Origin: Bradyrhizobium sp. Arg816
Lineage (GTDB): Bacteria; Pseudomonadota; Alphaproteobacteria; Rhizobiales; Xanthobacteraceae
DNA: 64,000 nucleotides
NCBI RefSeq assembly: GCF_029989365.1
Contig: NZ_JAPRAQ010000011.1
Coordinates: 220,288-284,287, forward strand
Reading direction: 5' to 3'
The position numbers were made by a program, and so were the translations under genes. The notes beneath the pieces were generated by a model. The model ran no database searches, was not told where the DNA came from, and was given only the letters and a program-made list of their open reading frames with translations. This document shows, one piece after another, positions 7,995-16,832 of this stretch (the first letter of the stretch is position 1; every line of letters begins with the position of its first letter).

Positions 7995-10019
7995 TTACTC
8001 CAATAAAAAGTCGAGAAAGTGCAAATGCTCCCGCACAAAGACAGGACGCAGGTGGACACCGTCCGTAAACTTCGGCTCGTGTGCTCCGAAGAAGGGGGCG
8101 CACGTTTCACCGTTCCCGCAAACGTCGGGGAAGGGATCTAGGAGCTTCGCTCCGGTGCGCTCTGCGACGGCACGCAGATCAGCGTCATGCTGATCATAAA
8201 TTGATCGCAAATCGGCGATTGGCACGGATTTCTGGGCGTTCGGATCGATGCGAATCCCAGTGAAGCCCCGCGTGACCATTTGTTGAGGGTTTAGAGCTGT
8301 AGGAGACTGCGGCGCACCTAGCACGAGGTAAACTGTCGCGTTCCGGTTCAGTTCACGAACATAATCTTCGAGGTTGGCGTAAAAAGCGCGCCTCCCTTCG
8401 TCTCCTCCATCCAGAGGAATAGACTTGCCCTCCCGTTCGATGAAGGCATTTTTCCTCGGCCAATAATGAGGACTGATGACGACCGCTTGCACCCTCTCTC
8501 TTTGCACCAACTCCGACAACCTGTTCGCGACGACGGCGCAGTTTGCAAATTCATCGCGGGCGGTCACACCGGGCACCAACGGGCATGCTGGGCCTGTCAC
8601 GAAATAGGCACGGACCGCCAACCGCCCTTCGTCTGCGAGACGCTGCAAACGAGGGCCGTATTGGAGCATCGTACTACTGCCGGCGAGCGCGACTTTGCGC
8701 GCGCCTTGGCCGATTTGAGCCACTATGGAATTTCCGCGGCGATCATACTCAAAAACGTGCATGCCGTTCGTCGGCGCGTAGGTCTCGTCGAGAGTGGCGG
8801 CATTCATCTTTTCGAGATCGAGGCTGGCGTGAAAACGCTGCGGCACACCATCTATGACCCATACCGTCAAGCCAGAAGCGCCAAGCACGGCAACGCAGGC
8901 CGCGACAATGGAAGTGCATCGCAAGCGATTTGGATTAAGGCGAACAGGTCGTTCAATGAAACGGTATGTGGCCCAAGCTAACAGCAAGCTCGTGATCACA
9001 ATTCCGAAGGCCATAAGGGAGGTCGGGGGCTTCCCTCGGATAACATAAGAGAAGGCGATCAGTGGCCAGTGCCAGAGGTATAGGGGATAGCTGATAAGGC
9101 CTATGGACACTGCGACGCGGTTTGAAAGTATAAATTTGTTAACAACGGCATTTGATCCGGCTAGAATGATCGCTACCGAACCCACTACGGGCAGCAAAGC
9201 GAGCCAGCCGGGAAAGCGCATCTCCGATGCAAACAATCTCGCGGACATCAAAATGGCTGCTATGCCCGCCAATGAAATTACGTTCTTAAGGCCTGCCTTG
9301 AGATTGATGTCTGGGCGCCAAGCCAGTGCTGCACCGGCCAGCAGTTCCCAGAAGCGTGAGGCCGGCAGATAGAAATCGCTCGACGTGTCAGTGAGCGAGA
9401 GTGCGATATTGATCGCAAAGGAAGCCGCCAGCAGCCCAACTATCAATCGCCCGATCGCAGCCTTTAGTTTGAAGGCGACCCAAAGCACTGCTGGCCAAAG
9501 GATATAGAACTGCTCCTCGATGCCCAATGACCAAAGATGCAGTAGCGGTTTTGAAGTAGCAGCACTGTCAAAATATCCGCTCTCGCTCCAGAGTGCGAAG
9601 TTAGACAGGAAGCTGGCCCCGAAAAAGACTTGCCTGCCAAGTTGAGCAAGCTGCGATGGCATCAATACGACGAAGCCATATGCCAAGACGACGGCGAGGC
9701 AAACAGCGAGAGCGGGAAAGATGCGCCTGACGCGGCGCCCATAAAAGCTCGTTAAGGAGAATCGGTGATGCTCGATTTCGCTGAACAGGATCCTCGAGAT
9801 CAGATATCCGGAGATGACGAAGAACACGTCTACGCCAACAAAGCCGCCAGGAAGCCACGCTTCATCAGGGAACGCGTGAAAGATCACCACCAAGAGCACA
9901 GCCACCGCCCGCAATCCGTCGATATCGGGGCGATAGTTGTGGACGATGGTGGTCGTGCTCGCTGGTGGAGCAATGTCGCGAAGCATCCCCCCAACCACGG
10001 TATGGATCATGCCGCTCAT
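7995..10019 (-). CDS. OafA/YrhL-type acyltransferase with variant SGNH domain
   Basis: The 674-residue protein has the same plan as 3038-4906. It starts with YRPDIDGLRAVAVLLVVIFH, then FFVISGYLISRI, FYGRRVRRIFPAL and LLHLWSLGIEEQFYILWP, all in the membrane acyltransferase domain. The last 250 residues form an SGNH-like domain. Its first block reads VALAGSSTMLQYG, with GSS where the paralogue has GDS, and the last block is DGVHLRP. The Ser nucleophile is kept. It should acylate a surface glycan, perhaps a different position or sugar from its paralogue. Confidence 0.9.
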   Translation of the reverse strand: MSGMIHTVVGGMLRDIAPPASTTTIVHNYRPDIDGLRAVAVLLVVIFHAFPDEAWLPGGFVGVDVFFVISGYLISRILFSEIEHHRFSLTSFYGRRVRRIFPALAVCLAVVLAYGFVVLMPSQLAQLGRQVFFGASFLSNFALWSESGYFDSAATSKPLLHLWSLGIEEQFYILWPAVLWVAFKLKAAIGRLIVGLLAASFAINIALSLTDTSSDFYLPASRFWELLAGAALAWRPDINLKAGLKNVISLAGIAAILMSARLFASEMRFPGWLALLPVVGSVAIILAGSNAVVNKFILSNRVAVSIGLISYPLYLWHWPLIAFSYVIRGKPPTSLMAFGIVITSLLLAWATYRFIERPVRLNPNRLRCTSIVAACVAVLGASGLTVWVIDGVPQRFHASLDLEKMNAATLDETYAPTNGMHVFEYDRRGNSIVAQIGQGARKVALAGSSTMLQYGPRLQRLADEGRLAVRAYFVTGPACPLVPGVTARDEFANCAVVANRLSELVQRERVQAVVISPHYWPRKNAFIEREGKSIPLDGGDEGRRAFYANLEDYVRELNRNATVYLVLGAPQSPTALNPQQMVTRGFTGIRIDPNAQKSVPIADLRSIYDQHDADLRAVAERTGAKLLDPFPDVCGNGETCAPFFGAHEPKFTDGVHLRPVFVREHLHFLDFLLE

Positions 10020-10240
10020 TCCACGCCAGGTAGATGGTAGCCTGTTCTTCCTTACGTATCTAATTGTTTCAAAATATGTCCGTCACCCGAAGCCAGCCCT
10101 ATGCCTGACGAAGCTGAAGCTTTTTTAGCGGCACCTGGAATATTCCGCTCGGGAGAGGGAAACCGTGGTCGTGGGGCGCCTTGGCAAAATCGGACGTTCG
10201 CGGGTCGGATTAGCCTTTAGATCGGCGCTTCAGACTTCGG

Positions 10241-10573
10241 TCACCGCATGCCCTGTCTTTCTCGACATCTGGAGGACTTGGGCGCGAGCAGGCCGAAGCG
10301 CTCAAAGTACTGAGCCACTCGGGGACGCGAATAATCCCCGCTATGATATGCCGCGAGCGCAGGCGCGTCGCCATCCAGAAACATAGCCAGAGCGACCTGA
10401 CTAACAACCCAAACGCCGCCACCGACCCGCCGGCCAAGTCCATGCTGAGGGCACCAGTTCCGGATCGTCGTCTCCGACTTCCCAGCCCTCTTGGCTGCCG
10501 TGGCCAGAGTGATCCCTTCCCTAGGATCGTAGGGCGTGAGCACCTTCAGATGAGCATCCTCAGACGCTTTCAC
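10241..10573 (-). CDS. Helix-turn-helix protein, 110 residues
   Basis: GTG at 10573 lies inside the end of the TSCPD-like gene (14-base overlap). The product holds YDPREGITLATAAKRAGKSE, TTIRNWCPQHGLGRRVGGG and VWVVSQVALAMFL. This is a MerR/excisionase-like winged helix-turn-helix with the usual wing GGGVWVVS. It is the last gene of the minus-strand replication/control block and may regulate the block or help excision. Confidence 0.6.
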   Translation of the reverse strand: MKASEDAHLKVLTPYDPREGITLATAAKRAGKSETTIRNWCPQHGLGRRVGGGVWVVSQVALAMFLDGDAPALAAYHSGDYSRPRVAQYFERFGLLAPKSSRCRERQGMR

Positions 10574-10868
10574 GTGCGACCGTCCTGAGCAGCGTCGCCA
10601 AGGGGCCCGCCGAAGCGCCCGACCTTGCCAAGGCATGTTGGATTGTCTCGATCGGGCAGCCATGCTGCAGAGCCAAGGACGCGACGATTGCCGCGTCCTG
10701 AGCGTTGGTTTCGGCAGCGGTACCGACCTTCGTCCCGTTGATGAATACCTCCGCGATCCGGCCATCCTCGAACCGGCCGATGCCGCCGGTATAGGACTGA
10801 CCGTCGCATTCGAACCGGAAGAGCCAATGAGCTCGACGGTCCTTCAGGCGGGTTCGAAAGCCCGTCAT
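10560..10868 (-). CDS. TSCPD-domain-like small protein
   Basis: The 102-residue product contains YTGGIGRFEDGRIAEVFING, then DAAIVASLALQHGCPIETIQ and a final GPLATLL. This pattern matches the TSCPD module known from the C-terminus of B12-dependent ribonucleotide reductases, and from stand-alone proteins in phages and islands. The stand-alone form has no firmly known role. Start overlaps the stop of the AAA gene by four bases, so the genes are coupled. Confidence 0.6.
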   Translation of the reverse strand: MTGFRTRLKDRRAHWLFRFECDGQSYTGGIGRFEDGRIAEVFINGTKVGTAAETNAQDAAIVASLALQHGCPIETIQHALARSGASAGPLATLLRTVARESV

Positions 10869-12478
10869 TGCGGACCTCCAACCTTTCCATGGGCGCCCAA
10901 ATCATCCTTAGGCGCCCTTGTTTGGGAGGGGGCGCCCATGGGATTTTGGGGCGCCCATGGTGCATCGGACAGCTCCAATACGTAGCGGGAACCGGGACCA
11001 AAGCCGTCGCGGGTGGACTTGATGCCAAGCTCATTTCGGGCATCACGGAAGGCCTTGCTCTTGCTCAGCCGCTTGTCGTCCTCGAGGAGCGCCGCCGCTC
11101 GAGCTTGGCGTTCGACCTCCAAAACGTCCACCGGACCACCCGACAGGATGTCCTTCAGGAACTGCATGACATCCTCTTTGCTGCCGCCCGACTGGCCCTT
11201 TTTCGTCCCGCGGTTCTCGGAGGCGGTCAGCGCTTCGTCGATCGACTCGCTGACGTGGTCACCCTCGAACATGACGTTCGATGACATCACGTCGTCCCCG
11301 ACCAGGCGCTGCTCGAGCCGGAAGGCCAGCCCCTTGCACTTCTTGCCGAGGTTATTCTTGGCCTGGAGTAAGAACCGACGCTCATCGTCTTCCGGATCTT
11401 CGATGACCGCAAAGGCCGCACGAGCTGCAGCCACGAAGGCGATGGACCCGGCGAACCGGTTCAAGGCACTCTGGTTGCCGCCACCTCCACCCTTGTTGAG
11501 GTGCGTCACGGCGACCACGGCGATGCGCAGACGGTTAGCCATGTCGGCCAATGGCTCCAGGACTTCGCGGGTTTCCACATTTCCATTGCCGTCGCTGCCG
11601 CCCATGTACGCCGAGATGGGATCGACGATGATCAGCCTGACCGTGCCGATTTTCCTCGCCATTTCTTCCAGGAGATCGACGTCCGTCTTCAGGCTGAACG
11701 TCTTCCGACCCGTTCCGTCCGGCTTCGTCGCAGCAGAGACGATGTGAACGCGCTCGCGGTCAGCTCCAGCGGCCATGAGCCTCGGGATGATGGTGTCTTG
11801 CACACCATCTTCCGCAGACATGAAGATGACGTCGCCCGGGAGCGTCGAGCCCTCGCCACACGGCCAGTGGCCACCGTTCGAGACGGTAGCCGACATGAAC
11901 GCTGTCAGTTGGCTCTTGCCCAAACCGGGCGGACCACCCAACAGGACGAGCTTGCCCTCCGGGATACGGCCGGGCCAAACCCAGACCAACTTCTCCGGCT
12001 CGAGGTCACTGGCGCGATGCGCAATCAGTCGCCGCTTTGCTGGCTTCGAACCAGACGATGCTTGATCCGGCTTCCGCGTCGGGGCGACAGCTCGTTCCGC
12101 ATACAGGCCGATCAGTTCTTCGATCTCACGTCCATCTCGACCGAAGTGCCCGTGAGCGACGGCGATTTCGGACAGACGGTCGACCATCACGTTTTTGGGC
12201 ACCCACTGGCTCACCACGGCATCTGCCAGCGTTGCGGCCGCTTCCGTGAAGACGGCAAGCTTGGCATCCTGAGACGCCAATGCCACGCTGCGCTTAACCT
12301 CACGCAATATTTTCGCGGCTGTGGGCCCATACTGCCGCTCATCATGGGGGCATGCGTCAGCTGCTTCGTCTTGACGGCCTTCAGGGCGCTCCGGGGCCTG
12401 AGCGTTCGCGGACAGAGCGTCGGCGCGGCGCTGTAACTCCGCTGCTGTCAGTGGCGCGCGTGATTGATGAAAATTCAT
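10865..12478 (-). CDS. RepA-type AAA ATPase (replicative helicase-like)
   Basis: The 537-residue protein has a disordered N-terminus and then a RecA-like ATPase: Walker A GGPPGLGKSQL near residue 185, FMSAEDG, and Walker B VRLIIVDPISAYMGG near 285. TVAVTHLNKG-type residues follow. This is the AAA_25 family, which includes the hexameric RepA helicase of RSF1010 and many phage or satellite helicase-primase proteins. The C-terminal third has a small winged-helix-like part. It probably unwinds the element's origin or supports its replication. Confidence 0.88.
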   Translation of the reverse strand: MNFHQSRAPLTAAELQRRADALSANAQAPERPEGRQDEAADACPHDERQYGPTAAKILREVKRSVALASQDAKLAVFTEAAATLADAVVSQWVPKNVMVDRLSEIAVAHGHFGRDGREIEELIGLYAERAVAPTRKPDQASSGSKPAKRRLIAHRASDLEPEKLVWVWPGRIPEGKLVLLGGPPGLGKSQLTAFMSATVSNGGHWPCGEGSTLPGDVIFMSAEDGVQDTIIPRLMAAGADRERVHIVSAATKPDGTGRKTFSLKTDVDLLEEMARKIGTVRLIIVDPISAYMGGSDGNGNVETREVLEPLADMANRLRIAVVAVTHLNKGGGGGNQSALNRFAGSIAFVAAARAAFAVIEDPEDDERRFLLQAKNNLGKKCKGLAFRLEQRLVGDDVMSSNVMFEGDHVSESIDEALTASENRGTKKGQSGGSKEDVMQFLKDILSGGPVDVLEVERQARAAALLEDDKRLSKSKAFRDARNELGIKSTRDGFGPGSRYVLELSDAPWAPQNPMGAPSQTRAPKDDLGAHGKVGGPQ

Positions 12479-12750
12479 TACGCAGCCTCTGCAACAACGG
12501 TGATGAGCGTTTCGAGTCGATAGCGGCCATGCGTTCCCGGAAACGAGTCGCGGTGCGGTTCATACTCGGTGGTGATGGTCAGCCCAGCGCGGCGGAGCTT
12601 GAAGATATAATGCGACCAGCGCGGCGCCGGATGGTCGATCGTGGTCACCCCTCGGGATCCTGCCTCGATCAGGCGATGCAACGTCCATGCCTCGCGACCC
12701 GTGAAGGTTATCTGCGACCCGCTCGGCATACGGATGGTGATGTTGCTCAT
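12478..12750 (-). CDS. Winged-helix domain protein, 90 residues
   Basis: The product has FTGREAWTLHRLIEAGSRGV, then DHPAPRWSHYIFKLRRAG and a final GTHGRYRLE. This matches the short winged-helix proteins that precede replication ATPases in alphaproteobacterial mobile elements. Its start overlaps the previous gene's end by four bases (12747-12750), and its stop abuts the start of the AAA gene, so the genes form one operon. Likely DNA binding. Confidence 0.72.
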   Translation of the reverse strand: MSNITIRMPSGSQITFTGREAWTLHRLIEAGSRGVTTIDHPAPRWSHYIFKLRRAGLTITTEYEPHRDSFPGTHGRYRLETLITVVAEAA

Positions 12751-12938
12751 TGCTCCACCCCCGATCCGATGCCGGCGAGGCTTGCGATCAGATCAGCGAC
12801 CGCGGGGTGAACGCGATACCGGCGTGCGACGTAGCTGCCGGCCCTCGTGCTGGGACGCACGACCACGATGCGCCAATTGAACAAGGGCAGATCGGAGACC
12901 GATTGTGATTTGGGGTGTCGTTTGCTACAGGTTTTCAA
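12747..12938 (-). CDS. Hypothetical protein, 63 residues
   Basis: TTG at 12938 opens a short frame reading SVSDLPLFNWRIVVVRPSTR, then YVARRYRVHPAVADLIASLA. The end overlaps the winged-helix gene by an ATGA junction, a good sign of a real coupled gene. It is basic and cytoplasmic. Similar short proteins with DLPLF near the start occur in this type of block. Function unknown. Confidence 0.5.
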   Translation of the reverse strand: MKTCSKRHPKSQSVSDLPLFNWRIVVVRPSTRAGSYVARRYRVHPAVADLIASLAGIGSGVEQ

Positions 12939-13027
12939 GTTCGAGACTTCTAGAGAGCCCGGTGCGCACGACCAGATCCGCCAAGATGAGGATCGTGCAG
13001 CCGGGTTTTCGTTTGAGGTGGTATGGG

Positions 13028-13285
13028 TTAGGCGACGCGGCGAACTTCAGATGTTGATCTGATCAGCGGGCCGATCTTTTTCTGGGCCCAGGCGTCCAGC
13101 CCCGAAACGGGGTACAGGGGGAAGCGCCCCGCAAGTCGAAAAGGCGGCCCTTCCGAACTGACGCAGGCAAGCTTTGCCAGCGTCTTGGGTGAACAGGGAA
13201 CGTTGTAATTTTCGACGACGTACTTCGCCGCTTGCTCGCGTCGCAGATGACGCTCGCCAAGGGCCTCGCTTCTTTCTTCAGGCAT
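13028..13285 (-). CDS. AlpA/excisionase-like helix-turn-helix protein
   Basis: I chose ATG 13285, which follows GAGG at about six bases; the frame is open upstream to 13333. The 85-residue product has HLRREQAAKYVVENYNVPCS, then TLAKLACVSSEGPPFRLAGR and a Trp in GLDAWAQKK. This is the helix-turn-helix fold of small phage regulators and excisionases. It lies first of the small DNA-binding genes before the AAA ATPase, and is a candidate control gene for excision. Confidence 0.65.
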   Translation of the reverse strand: MPEERSEALGERHLRREQAAKYVVENYNVPCSPKTLAKLACVSSEGPPFRLAGRFPLYPVSGLDAWAQKKIGPLIRSTSEVRRVA

Positions 13286-13408
13286 CTGGACCTCACATTC
13301 GTCGCGGATCACTCTCCGCCGATGTGAGGTCATAGATCGCGACGCTGGGATAAGTCGCCCGATTGATGGGGAGATTTGCCGAGAGCCGCCGAGAGATATA
13401 AAGGCGCG

Positions 13409-14356
13409 TTATTCACTCGGCGCTTTTTTAGCCTCTTCCTCCCGGAATCGTCGCGCGAGGCGCTCGGCCTTACTATCGACCGTGCCGGCGCCGAAAGCGC
13501 GAACCGCCAATTGGCGAGCGGCTTCTTCCGCCGAGGCTGCTCTTCCTTCTGCAAGCAGCCGCTTCATTTCCAGGAGTAACGGCGCATCTAGCGAAGCATA
13601 GGATCCCTGCCCAGGCCTTCTGCCCCTAACCTTGGCTTGGTCCTCCGAGCGTATAGCTGAAGTTTGTGGTGGAGCATCTGCGGGGGCAGCGAGACCGTCA
13701 TCTTGAGCAGCCGGCGTCACCTCCGCGAGCGGCCAAAGGGCCTTCACATCCAATCGCGAAAACCTAACGTCGCGATAGACTCGATCCGGACCGGCTAGCA
13801 ACGCTTTCCCGGACAGCTCTTTCGCCCGACGTAGCCTCGGCCAAAGATAGTGGGGAATTTCTACGAGCTTGCCATCGAAGTCTCTTGCATTGGCGCACTC
13901 AAATCCTGAGGCTTGGATTTTTCCTTCCCCCGCCCCCAACCAGAGGCCGTCGATGGAAACTTCAGGAGCAATACCCTCGCTGCGAACTACCATCTCAAGC
14001 CCGTGCCATGACGAGGACCCCCACGGCGTGAGGCGCCACTCGCCTTTTTTCAGACGACGATCCAAGTCCGGATCATTTGGCGCAACCTCGCCATTTTCAA
14101 GATTTCTTAGCGCAAGCCTCCCTACCTCAGCCAGCGCGGCTGGGTCAGTGTAAAAACTCCAATCGGCACATTCCTCTCGAAAGTCATTCCATTGTTGGCG
14201 GACGTAACCGAGGTCGCCCCAGACAATCCACGCAATCGTCATTGTGATGGACCAATGCGAAAGCTTGTCAGGATCGTATCGCTCCTCCACGGGCCTAACC
14301 CGCCGCGCGCGAGCCTCTTCTCCCGAGGTCGGGGGAGCTTCATCTTCGAACAGCAT
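13409..14356 (-). CDS. Island protein of unknown function, 315 residues
   Basis: ATG 14356 has GGAGG at eight bases, so the open frame upstream to 14551 is ignored. The N-terminal two thirds contain SITMTIAWIVWGDLGYVRQQ, DFREECADWSFYTDP, and TPWGSSSWHGLEMVVRSEG. The last 90 residues are Ala, Arg and Lys rich with GRRPGQGSYASLDAPLL and look like a small helical domain. I do not recognise the family. It is the first gene of the minus-strand block that leads to the AAA ATPase. That gives it a place among replication or control genes, but no function. Confidence 0.68.
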   Translation of the reverse strand: MLFEDEAPPTSGEEARARRVRPVEERYDPDKLSHWSITMTIAWIVWGDLGYVRQQWNDFREECADWSFYTDPAALAEVGRLALRNLENGEVAPNDPDLDRRLKKGEWRLTPWGSSSWHGLEMVVRSEGIAPEVSIDGLWLGAGEGKIQASGFECANARDFDGKLVEIPHYLWPRLRRAKELSGKALLAGPDRVYRDVRFSRLDVKALWPLAEVTPAAQDDGLAAPADAPPQTSAIRSEDQAKVRGRRPGQGSYASLDAPLLLEMKRLLAEGRAASAEEAARQLAVRAFGAGTVDSKAERLARRFREEEAKKAPSE

Positions 14357-14650
14357 TATTTGTCCCTCCGCAGAGACAGCCCGCAAATTGACGACGCGGC
14401 AGCTGGTGCGGAACAGCTTTTCGGGAGCTACCCTAAAAGCACAAAGGCGTGTGGTGCTGCGGGGCGCGTGTTGATGTTGGACTCGGTACGGTAGCTCACC
14501 GTTATATTTGCCGCGACCTCCCCGGCAGCGCAACTGCGGCGACAGGATCAAAGGTCTCGGCTTAACGAGCCGCTCGTATTAGAGCTGAAACCTCGCCCCT
14601 TCGATCGATTGAACTCGGCGCTGCTCTTCGACGGCTAAAAGACCCTGGCC

Positions 14651-14747
14651 GATGCAGCGGAAGTTGCTCTAAGTAGCTGCAATTGTCTCAAAGTCCCGTT
14701 GTTGCCCAATTTGGCGCCCGTCCCAGTCCTCTTGTCGCGTAGAAACC
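14651..14747 (+). repeat. Leader repeat, copy A
   Basis: This copy has GATGCAGCGGAA, AGTAGCT, CAATTGTCTCAAAGT and, after about 35 bases, CTCTTGTCGCGTAGAA. It matches copy C (18287-18384) at roughly 40 of the first 45 bases and copy B (16708-16796) more loosely. It lies directly upstream of the SGNH hydrolase gene, in the same orientation. Confidence 0.7.
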
Positions 14748-14776
14748 ACGAGGTGGCGCACATCGCGAGGGGCACC

Positions 14777-15649
14777 GTGGGGTCAAGGGTTCTGGATGCG
14801 TTGACGGTTGCTGCATTGATTGTCATCCTCGGCACCTCCGCATGGACCATTCGCGAGGTAGGCAAGAACAACCGCGCCATTTATCAATTGAGCGAGCGCG
14901 GCCAAGCTTTCGAAGCGGCGAGACAGCTTGATGCGGCTCGAGCTAGCGAGCGCAGCCAAGCTTTCGAGACTGCGAGGAACGTTGATGTTGCGCGGGCTTT
15001 CGACGTGCTTAATGCCAAGGTAGATCGCCTAAAATCAACAACCATTAGTCACGAGCATAGCGACGTGAGGCGATTCATGATTGCGGGGCACCTTGCAAGG
15101 GCCGCTAATCCGATTGTCGTGCTAGGGGATAGCATCACAGAAGCCGCCGACTTGCCGGAAATGATCTGCGGTCACGTCGTAGTCAACGCTGGCATAGGGG
15201 GGGCGGGTGTAGATGATTTGTTAGCCGTTGCGCCATCGCTACTCGAAGGTAAAGCTCTCGCGCTTGTGGTGATAGCTATCGGCATCAATGACGCATTCGC
15301 TGCTGAAGGGCAAGAAACGCGGTTTAGCGCCTCATATGCCACCCTCTTGCAAAGCCTGGCTAGTGTTGCGCCAAAGCTTGCTGTCGCCAACATTCCGCCG
15401 GTTGCACCCAACGCGGCTCTTACAAAGGCGGCGCACCTGGACGCGGGGCTGATCGATCGTTTCAATCTCCTGTTGCCTGATCTTGCCAAGACGGCTCGTG
15501 CATCGTTCATTGACTTGCACGAGGCCGTTACAGCTAAGGGCCAGCCCGAAACGCTTGATGGCGTACACCTAGCTCCCAGCGCGTATGAGCTATGGGACGC
15601 GGCTATGCTCGCAGGCATCAATAAGGCACTGGATTGCACCGGCCGTTAG
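14777..15649 (+). CDS. Membrane-anchored SGNH/GDSL hydrolase
   Basis: The 290-residue product has one N-terminal membrane helix (VLDALTVAALIVILGTSAWT), a coiled stretch, and a periplasmic SGNH domain. Blocks are clear: IVVLGDSITEAA (Ser), NAGIGGAGVDDLL (Gly), IAIGINDAF (Asn) and DGVHLAPSAY (Asp and His). These enzymes remove or add acyl groups on glycans. The frame is open upstream to 14699, but that part overlaps leader repeat A. I therefore prefer GTG 14777, which follows GAGGGG; GTG 14753 is also possible. It may edit acetyl marks placed by the two acyltransferases. Confidence 0.82.
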   Translation: MGSRVLDALTVAALIVILGTSAWTIREVGKNNRAIYQLSERGQAFEAARQLDAARASERSQAFETARNVDVARAFDVLNAKVDRLKSTTISHEHSDVRRFMIAGHLARAANPIVVLGDSITEAADLPEMICGHVVVNAGIGGAGVDDLLAVAPSLLEGKALALVVIAIGINDAFAAEGQETRFSASYATLLQSLASVAPKLAVANIPPVAPNAALTKAAHLDAGLIDRFNLLLPDLAKTARASFIDLHEAVTAKGQPETLDGVHLAPSAYELWDAAMLAGINKALDCTGR

Positions 15650-15677
15650 CTCGGAGTAGTCATCACAGTACCGCTTT

Positions 15678-16580
15678 TTAAGGGTCTTCAGGCCGCTTTG
15701 TGGAAAGCTGACGACGAAACGCGGATGGCGTAATACCGAGCAATCTCCTGAAAGCACGACCTAGTTGTAGGGGGCTTTTGAAGCCCACAGCCCTTGCCAC
15801 CTGATCGATCGACAGGTCTTGTCGCGACAGCATTTCTTTCGCGCGCTCTACGCGGTGCGTTAGGATAAACTGATATGCGCTTGTTCCGGTCGCTTGCTTG
15901 AATGCCCTGGCGAAATGAAATCGACTGAGATCTACGAGAACTGATAGCTCGGACAAAGAAATATTCCGCGCAAAATTCGCATCGATATATTCGTCAACAC
16001 GATGCATGGCTTTTGGGGAAAGGCCGCCTCGCGTCCGAGGCAATACAGCTCGGGCCCCCATCGCTGCTCTCAATTCATGCAATAACACCATGCCGAGGAC
16101 TTCTGCGTAAGAAGCTTCTTCAATTGAAGATCGTTCTACGACAGCTTGAATTTTTAGGAGCGTGGCTCTCAGAGGTTCGTTTTCAAAATACAAAGCAGGG
16201 CGAAGTTCCGTTAAACGAAAATCGTTTGCCTCTTCGGCAGCGGGATTCAGATGAACCGCGACTACTAAAGACTGCCGTCTTTTAAACTTTACCCATCCTT
16301 CAGCCGAGCTTCCACCTGGTAAAAATGTAAGCGTGTTGCGTAAATCTTGGCGCGTGGAGCGAATTGAGCCATCAACTCTATCTTCGCCGTCCGATCGGAT
16401 AATGTCATGGAAGGCAAGATATACAGCTCGACTTTTTACGCGGTACCCCAATTCTTTAGTGTCGGATACGCGATTTACTTCCGCGGTGTAACCGGGCCAC
16501 GACTGGCATTTTTGAGCATCGGGACCATCACCAGAATGGTCCCGGGAATCCCAATGGATTCGCCCTGCACCTTTGTCCAA
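15678..16580 (-). CDS. AraC-family transcriptional regulator
   Basis: The 300-residue protein ends with the AraC/XylS DNA-binding domain: ISLSELSVLVDLSRFHFARA, then FKQATGTSAYQFILTHRVER and IDQVARAVGFKSPLQLGRAF. The N-terminal 180 residues would bind an effector or form dimers. The start is TTG 16580 after a G-rich stretch. Its gene is divergent from the Wzy-like gene, and a perfect CTGATC palindrome lies in the gap 56 bases upstream of its start. Regulation of the polysaccharide genes is inferred. Confidence 0.9.
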   Translation of the reverse strand: MDKGAGRIHWDSRDHSGDGPDAQKCQSWPGYTAEVNRVSDTKELGYRVKSRAVYLAFHDIIRSDGEDRVDGSIRSTRQDLRNTLTFLPGGSSAEGWVKFKRRQSLVVAVHLNPAAEEANDFRLTELRPALYFENEPLRATLLKIQAVVERSSIEEASYAEVLGMVLLHELRAAMGARAVLPRTRGGLSPKAMHRVDEYIDANFARNISLSELSVLVDLSRFHFARAFKQATGTSAYQFILTHRVERAKEMLSRQDLSIDQVARAVGFKSPLQLGRAFRRLLGITPSAFRRQLSTKRPEDP

Positions 16581-16635
16581 CTGAGCCCCCCGACTCGTTT
16601 CTTCTTATCACGGAGTGTTTCGCTGATTTCGCGAT

Positions 16636-16649
16636 CTGATCAAGATCAG
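16636..16649. promoter_or_regulatory. Palindromic operator candidate, copy 1
   Basis: CTGATCAAGATCAG is a perfect inverted repeat with a two-base centre. It lies between the divergent AraC gene and the Wzy-like gene. A near copy, CTGATCGATATCAG, lies at 18220-18233 in the same place relative to the next leader repeat. The bases that follow are also alike (ATCAGATnTTGCTG). Binding by the AraC protein is a guess. Confidence 0.45.
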
Positions 16650-16707
16650 ATGTTGCTGCGTGATACTTCGATTGCTCTTTAGCATCGGAAACGGTGCTGT
16701 CCACTTG

Positions 16708-16796
16708 AGCGGAAATTGCCGTCAGTAGCGGCAATTGCCTCAAAACCTTTTCGTTCGCCAGATTGGCATTTCCTCAACGTTCCTTGTCGCGCTAGG
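16708..16796 (+). repeat. Leader repeat, copy B
   Basis: This copy keeps AGCGGAA, TTGCCGTCAGTAGC, CAATTGCCTCAAAA and a late CTTGTCGCG. It is the most diverged of the three copies. It lies just upstream of the Wzy-like gene, same orientation as copies A and C. Confidence 0.6.
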
Positions 16797-16832
16797 TCGT
16801 GCCCTGAGGATTTCGGCAGAATATCAGGCAAC

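Noticed and set aside
14357..14551. N-terminal extension of the 315-residue island protein
   Set aside because: Residues before MLFEDEAPP are rich in Arg and Cys with no fold, and GGAGG lies directly before the inner ATG.
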